DNA from: JALORV01 sp963775635
GTDB taxonomy: Bacteria > Pseudomonadota > Gammaproteobacteria > Burkholderiales > Burkholderiaceae_F
Direction: 5' to 3'
Assembly: GCA_963775635.1 (NCBI GenBank)
Contig: CAVZJO010000003.1
Coordinates: forward strand, 372,001-436,000
Length of the DNA stretch: 64,000 nucleotides
The translations under genes and the position numbers were made by a program. Below, piece by piece: positions 63,167 to 64,000 of this stretch. The notes under the pieces are model-generated. The model was given only the letters and a program-made list of their open reading frames with translations. It had not been told where the DNA came from and ran no database searches. Within the stretch, counting starts at the first letter, position 1; every line of letters begins with the position of its first letter.

Positions 63167-64000
63167 TCATCCCAGCATATCCGCCCAGATCGTCTGCGCC
63201 CAACCGTTCGCATACGAACCTTCGAGCGCCCAGGAAGCGCGATCCTGCGAGGAGATGCCGCCGGCGCCGGCAACCGGCTCAATCATCTTTTTCTCCGGCG
63301 TCCACCGATGGACGCTGGCGACGTGCACCGCGTTCTTGTCGTCGATGAAGCTGTAGCACGTGTTGGCCATCATCGGCGGAATGACCGGCCGCCCGTTGAG
63401 CAGTTCGACGATGGCGGCAGCCGCGGCCTTGCCGTGCTGATTTGCCATGTGTCCCGATTTCGGCATCGCCGGCGCCGACAGCGTGGCGTCGCCCAGCACG
63501 TGCACGCCCTTGACCTTGATCGACTCCATGGTCATCCAGTCGACTTCGCACCAGCGATTGTTGGAGGTGATCAGTCCGGCGTCGCGCGCAACGTTGGCGG
63601 CACGCTGAGGGGGGATGTAGTTGACGACATCGCCGCGCACCTTGTCGCCGACCTCGGTCACCAACGTGAGGGTCTTGACGTCGATCTCGGTCACCGGCGC
63701 GTTCAGCCGGAAATCGAGGACGCCTTTGTAGTCCTCGCTGAACACGCGCGAAAACAGCGGCTTCTTCGATACGTAGTCCGGATTGGCATCGAGGACGATC
63801 AGCTTGCTCTTGGGCTTGGCGGTCTTCAGGTACCAGGCGATCTGGCAGGCACGCTCGTACGGCCCGGGCGGACAGCGGTAGGGCGCGAGCGGAAACGACA
63901 TGACCACGACGCCGCCATCCTTCAGTTCGGTCAGCTGTCGGCGCAGCGCCACGGTCTGTGGACCCGCCTTCCACGCGTGCAGCACCGTGGCCTCCGCCGC
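63167..64000 (-). CDS. FAD-dependent sulfide dehydrogenase-like flavoprotein (FccB type), C-terminal part
   Basis: The frame is open to the end of the window, so the N-terminal part is missing. About 277 residues are visible. These include the second dinucleotide-fold region (VVVMSFPLAPYRCPPGPYER), FRLNAPVTEIDVKTLTLVTE, VVNYIPPQRAANVARDAGL, VKGVHVLGDATLSAPAMPKS and the C-terminal flavocytochrome-type domain (ANTCYSFIDDKNAVHVASVH). This resembles the flavoprotein subunit of flavocytochrome c sulfide dehydrogenase. Its partner cytochrome gene (fccA) and other sox genes would lie beyond the window. Confidence 0.85.
   Translation of the reverse strand, partial: AAEATVLHAWKAGPQTVALRRQLTELKDGGVVVMSFPLAPYRCPPGPYERACQIAWYLKTAKPKSKLIVLDANPDYVSKKPLFSRVFSEDYKGVLDFRLNAPVTEIDVKTLTLVTEVGDKVRGDVVNYIPPQRAANVARDAGLITSNNRWCEVDWMTMESIKVKGVHVLGDATLSAPAMPKSGHMANQHGKAAAAAIVELLNGRPVIPPMMANTCYSFIDDKNAVHVASVHRWTPEKKMIEPVAGAGGISSQDRASWALEGSYANGWAQTIWADMLG

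Noticed and set aside
1..64000. CRISPR array, prophage or secretion/defence island
   Set aside because: No regularly spaced direct repeats, no cas genes and no phage structural or toxin-antitoxin genes were seen; nearly all space is filled by metabolic and housekeeping genes.

Overview
The window is high-GC, densely coded chromosomal DNA from a bacterium that looks like a betaproteobacterium, most likely Burkholderiales or a close relative. The evidence is the macromolecular-synthesis block rpsU-yqeY-dnaG-rpoD with divergent tsaD, the order ribF-ileS-lspA-coaBC-dut, the gene pair etfB-etfA, a fatty-acid desaturase with a long C-terminal extension, and frequent GTG starts in ATGA/GTGA overlaps. 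No prophage, plasmid gene, rRNA or CRISPR array is visible. One tRNA gene is present.

Layout. 1-4.4 kb: the end of a peptide ABC transporter ATPase, then an etfB-etfA-acyl-CoA dehydrogenase operon and a small DedA/YqaA membrane protein. 4.5-9.3 kb: bifunctional PutA and a carotenoid-desaturase-like FAD oxidoreductase. 9.4-11.4 kb: an iron operon (fbpA-bfd-bfr) behind a near-perfect Fur-type palindrome. 11.4-17.8 kb: an NlpC/P60 hydrolase, a response regulator overlapping prpE, a YdcF-like protein, a GlcG-like protein and an MFS carrier. 17.9-20.7 kb: an Lrp/AsnC regulator and a 750-residue ORF joining ornithine aminotransferase to an AgrE/ArgZ-type arginine dihydrolase. 20.8-25.1 kb: a membrane protein of unknown function, then an AcuC-like deacetylase / acyl-CoA ligase / enoyl-CoA hydratase operon. 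25.2-30.2 kb: MoxR, DUF58, TgpA-type transglutaminase and MltB. 30.2-34.5 kb: a ring-cleavage-type isomerase and hydrolase flanking a TRAP transporter. 34.5-34.8 kb: a 273-bp MITE-like element with perfect 22-bp terminal inverted repeats. 34.8-37.7 kb: divergent fbpB and fbpC around a second Fur-like palindrome. 37.7-45.7 kb: rhlE, tRNA-Ile2, rpoD, dnaG, yqeY, rpsU and tsaD. 45.7-50.3 kb: a seven-gene minus-strand operon (slpA, ispH, a CHI-like gene, ogt, xerD, ybaK, plsY). 50.3-51.6 kb: radC, rpmB, rpmG and a strong terminator. 51.7-56.5 kb: desaturase, MscS channel, rsmB, purN. 56.5-63.1 kb: ribF to dut. 63.2 kb to the end: an FccB-like flavoprotein.

How genes work together. The predicted arginine dihydrolase and ornithine aminotransferase activities would turn arginine into glutamate semialdehyde, which the PutA dehydrogenase half oxidises to glutamate. 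This is the most original system in the window. The two iron loci together rebuild one complete Fe(III) importer (FbpA+FbpB+FbpC), joined to ferritin storage and release.

Quality note. At least fourteen otherwise well-conserved genes on both strands, including the normally essential ispH, carry apparent single-base frameshifts. These look like sequencing indels rather than decay. Such genes are annotated here over their full reconstructed span.
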